From DATLFA01 sp039934635 (GTDB lineage Bacteria > Actinomycetota > Acidimicrobiia > Acidimicrobiales > WLNW01), in NCBI GenBank assembly GCA_039934635.1, contig JBDTLT010000154.1, forward strand, positions 1 through 12,961: a stretch of DNA of 12,961 nucleotides, read 5' to 3'. Numbering within the stretch: position 1 is the stretch's first letter; every line of letters starts with the position of its first letter. The notes under the pieces were generated by a model. It ran no database searches and had not been told where the DNA came from. It saw nothing but the letters and a program-made list of their open reading frames with translations. Of the stretch, positions 10,932 through 12,961 are shown piece by piece. The translations under genes and the position numbers were made by a program.

Positions 10932-12947
10932 TCAGTGGCCGAGCGACGGAGCAGTTGCGAGAACCACCGGAACGCGTCCCGCGATGCGGGTGCCTTCGCC
11001 CGGCACCGACCACACGTCGAGTGAGCCCTGCATCGCACCGAGGCGATCGGCCATGTTGACGAAGCCGTGTCCCTTGCCGGCGCTGCCGGCGGCGTTGAAA
11101 CCCGCACCGTTGTCGGCGACGGTGAAGCACAACTCGCCGTCGTCCTCCCAGACGCGTAACTCGATCTTGGCGCCTTCGCCGGCGTGCTTGCTCGCGTTCT
11201 GCATCGCCTCGACGCAGCAGAAATAGACCGCCGCCTCGAGTTCTGGTTCGTAGCGCTGAAGGTCGACGCAATCGACCGTGGCCGGCAACGTCGCCCGTGA
11301 CGCAGCTGCCGGTAACGCGTGGACGAGGCCACCCGACACGAGCAGCGGCGGAAAGATGCCATGCGCGAGCGCCCGCAACTCGGCGATGGCGTCTTGGAGA
11401 TCGGTGCGCAGCTCGTCGAGCAACGACATCGCGTCGGCCGGATCGTCTTCGACTGCATCGCGCGCCAACCTGACCTTCACGGCGAGCGCGACGAGGTGTT
11501 GTTGTGCCCCGTCGTGCAGGTTGCGTTCGAGCCGGCGGCGCTCGGCATCGCCGGCCGCAACGATACGGGCGCGGGATTCGTGCAGCTCGATGTTCTTGTG
11601 ACGCAGCTCGTCGAGTGACGCCTGCAGCGCGGAGTCGAGGTTGACGTTGTGCAAGGCGAGCGCGACCTGGCGGCCGAGCTCGGTCAGCGTCGTGTCACCG
11701 TCGTGAGTGAAGGGGTCACCATCGGGGCTGCGCTCGCACACGACCATGCCCAAGAGGTCGCCGCCGTGCGCGAGTGGCGCAACGCGGAGGTTGGCGGCCA
11801 CTCGCCCTTCGGCGAGCTCGGGCAACCAGATCTCGATCCACGTGCCCCCCGAGACGCCGGCGCGTGCGGTGACCGGTATGGCCTTTTCGCTCACATGCAA
11901 CGGCGTGCGTTTGCGATGCGGCGCGCTTGCGGCAACCTCGAACACCCCATCGCTACCGGTCCAGACTTCGGCAGAGTGCAAGCGCATCGTCTTGCGCAAG
12001 GATTCGCACAGTTGCAGGAGCAATTCGTCCATCGGCACGGCGCGCGTGAGGCGGGTGCCGAACTTGCGCACGGCGTCGTCCGGCGCGACTCGCTCGCCGT
12101 AGACGAGCCGGTTGGCTGCGACTTCGAGGCGGGCGCGGGCGACGGGATACGCCAGTGCGGCGAGGCCCGCGGCGCCCATCGACGCGACCAATAGGCTGCG
12201 CTCTCCGTCGGAGAGCGAACGGCCGAAGCTCAGCACGACGACGACGTAGATGACCAAGACCATCGACGTGAGCCCGGTGAACGACACTGCATAGGTGAGC
12301 GCTCGGTCGACGCGCGCCGACAGCCGGCGCGATGCCGACGCGCCCGTGCCCAACGCGATGATGCCTGTTGTCGAGATGGCCGTCGGCGAGATCGAGCTCG
12401 GCCACTCGGCGATCACGTGCAGTGCGAGCACGACGATGCACACCTCGGCCGCTACCGCGATCGAGAGCCCGAACCATTGAAGGCTGCGTTGTTCGAGTGG
12501 GCTGGCTCGGCGGTAGCGCTGGTTCGACAGCGTCACCCCGAGCGCGCCGCCGATGATGCCGGGCAATGCGAGTAGCCACCAATGGATGTCGGGGCGATCG
12601 GCAAACGCGGCGGCGCCGCAGCCGATGCCCGCGACATATGCAGCGACGAGCAGCATGCGCTGTGACCTTGGGTGCACCGACCCGTCCGGCATCGCCAGCA
12701 GTAGGTGCACACCCGCGGCGCCGACGACGCCGAGCGCGATTCCGGTCAGCAGATGCAGCCGGTCGGCCGACGAGGCACTCAGGTCACGATGCGCGACGAG
12801 TAGTGCGGCCAGTGTCGAGGCGCCGGCGGCAGAGGTGCCGATCCATGTGATCACGGCGAGCTTCGTTGCTCGGAGGCGCAAGAGTGCACCGGTCGTGATC
12901 ATCCAGAACAAGCAGACGACGATGCGCGTGACTTCGGTCGCGGTCAT
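10932..12947 (-). CDS. Membrane sensor histidine kinase, NarL-partner class (HisKA_3)
   Basis: The 671-aa kinase starts with about eight or nine hydrophobic segments (roughly residues 8-24, 33-53, 65-87, 98-116, 123-140, 157-180, 188-204, 220-240, 251-269), so it senses from or within the membrane. Residues about 290-435 look like a GAF-type domain, preceded by ANRLVYGERVAPDDAV, which is frequent in this kinase class. Next is a coiled linker, then HisKA_3 with ERRRLERNLHDGAQQHL (His478 the likely phosphoacceptor), and a HATPase domain with EAMQNASKHA (Asn584, N box), ADNGAGF (Asp612) and GKGHGFVNM. No periplasmic sensor domain is visible. The start is ATG 12947, with GGAG 7 nt upstream. It should phosphorylate NarL-type receivers such as the one at 9707, and perhaps the stand-alone receiver at 10516. 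Confidence 0.93.
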   Translation of the reverse strand: MTATEVTRIVVCLFWMITTGALLRLRATKLAVITWIGTSAAGASTLAALLVAHRDLSASSADRLHLLTGIALGVVGAAGVHLLLAMPDGSVHPRSQRMLLVAAYVAGIGCGAAAFADRPDIHWWLLALPGIIGGALGVTLSNQRYRRASPLEQRSLQWFGLSIAVAAEVCIVVLALHVIAEWPSSISPTAISTTGIIALGTGASASRRLSARVDRALTYAVSFTGLTSMVLVIYVVVVLSFGRSLSDGERSLLVASMGAAGLAALAYPVARARLEVAANRLVYGERVAPDDAVRKFGTRLTRAVPMDELLLQLCESLRKTMRLHSAEVWTGSDGVFEVAASAPHRKRTPLHVSEKAIPVTARAGVSGGTWIEIWLPELAEGRVAANLRVAPLAHGGDLLGMVVCERSPDGDPFTHDGDTTLTELGRQVALALHNVNLDSALQASLDELRHKNIELHESRARIVAAGDAERRRLERNLHDGAQQHLVALAVKVRLARDAVEDDPADAMSLLDELRTDLQDAIAELRALAHGIFPPLLVSGGLVHALPAAASRATLPATVDCVDLQRYEPELEAAVYFCCVEAMQNASKHAGEGAKIELRVWEDDGELCFTVADNGAGFNAAGSAGKGHGFVNMADRLGAMQGSLDVWSVPGEGTRIAGRVPVVLATAPSLGH

Positions 12948-12954
12948 CGATTCA

Positions 12955-12958
12955 CTCC
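12955..12958 (-). promoter_or_regulatory. Ribosome site for the histidine kinase
   Basis: Minus-strand GGAG lies 7 nt before ATG 12947. It sits near the window edge, so the promoter lies outside. Confidence 0.5.
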
Positions 12959-12961
12959 GTC

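Noticed and set aside
10446..11024. Plus-strand frame of 192 codons over the receiver-only regulator
   Set aside because: It is an arginine-rich shadow of the receiver gene in another frame and runs into the kinase gene.
1..12961. CRISPR array, tRNA, rRNA, insertion sequence, prophage or toxin-antitoxin module
   Set aside because: No spaced repeats, cloverleaf-like sequences, transposase or integrase motifs, or paired small toxin/antitoxin genes were recognised on either strand.

Overview
The window is high-GC DNA with almost every base in genes. It suggests an actinobacterium, and I would guess the Acidimicrobiia (Ilumatobacter-like) side of the phylum. The reasons are the actinobacterial gene trio (histidine phosphatase, DUF3090, SCO1664-like kinase fold), a UdgB-type uracil-DNA glycosylase, F420-type oxidoreductases, NarL/LuxR two-component proteins, and many start codons lying 6-8 nt after a -10-like hexamer, as in leaderless actinobacterial transcripts. 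The taxonomy is inference.

Layout: positions 1-3895 form a minus-strand gene series, read right to left: histidine phosphatase, DUF3090 protein, kinase-fold protein, then (after a perfect 15-bp hairpin) a HIT hydrolase, a luciferase-like oxidoreductase, and a rhodanese/DUF442-like protein that runs off the left edge. Plus-strand genes follow from about 3969: UdgB, a 73-aa hypothetical protein and a four-cysteine lipoprotein. A palindrome-packed gap lies between the last two. At 5491-7270 a FrhB-like iron-sulfur flavoprotein (-) is divergent from a PPOX-class F420 oxidoreductase (+). A PaaI-type thioesterase (-) abuts the latter tail to tail and is divergent from a TetR regulator (+), whose promoter contains a 26-bp tandem repeat.

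Positions 8683-9666 hold a compact iron operon: bacterioferritin-associated ferredoxin, bacterioferritin and a small alpha/beta protein, with overlapping starts and stops. The bacterioferritin keeps the haem methionine but appears to have lost both ferroxidase histidines. The right end is a signalling block: a NarL-type response regulator, a receiver-only regulator, and a converging membrane histidine kinase with HisKA_3 and HATPase domains.

No tRNA, rRNA, CRISPR, insertion sequence or phage gene was seen. No gene-free stretch exceeds about 160 bp. I did not find an obviously new multi-gene defence or metabolic system. The best leads are the bacterioferritin ligand changes, the palindrome cluster at 4965-5055, the duplicated TetR promoter DNA, the kinase-fold trio next to HIT and luciferase-like genes, and the F420-type gene pair.
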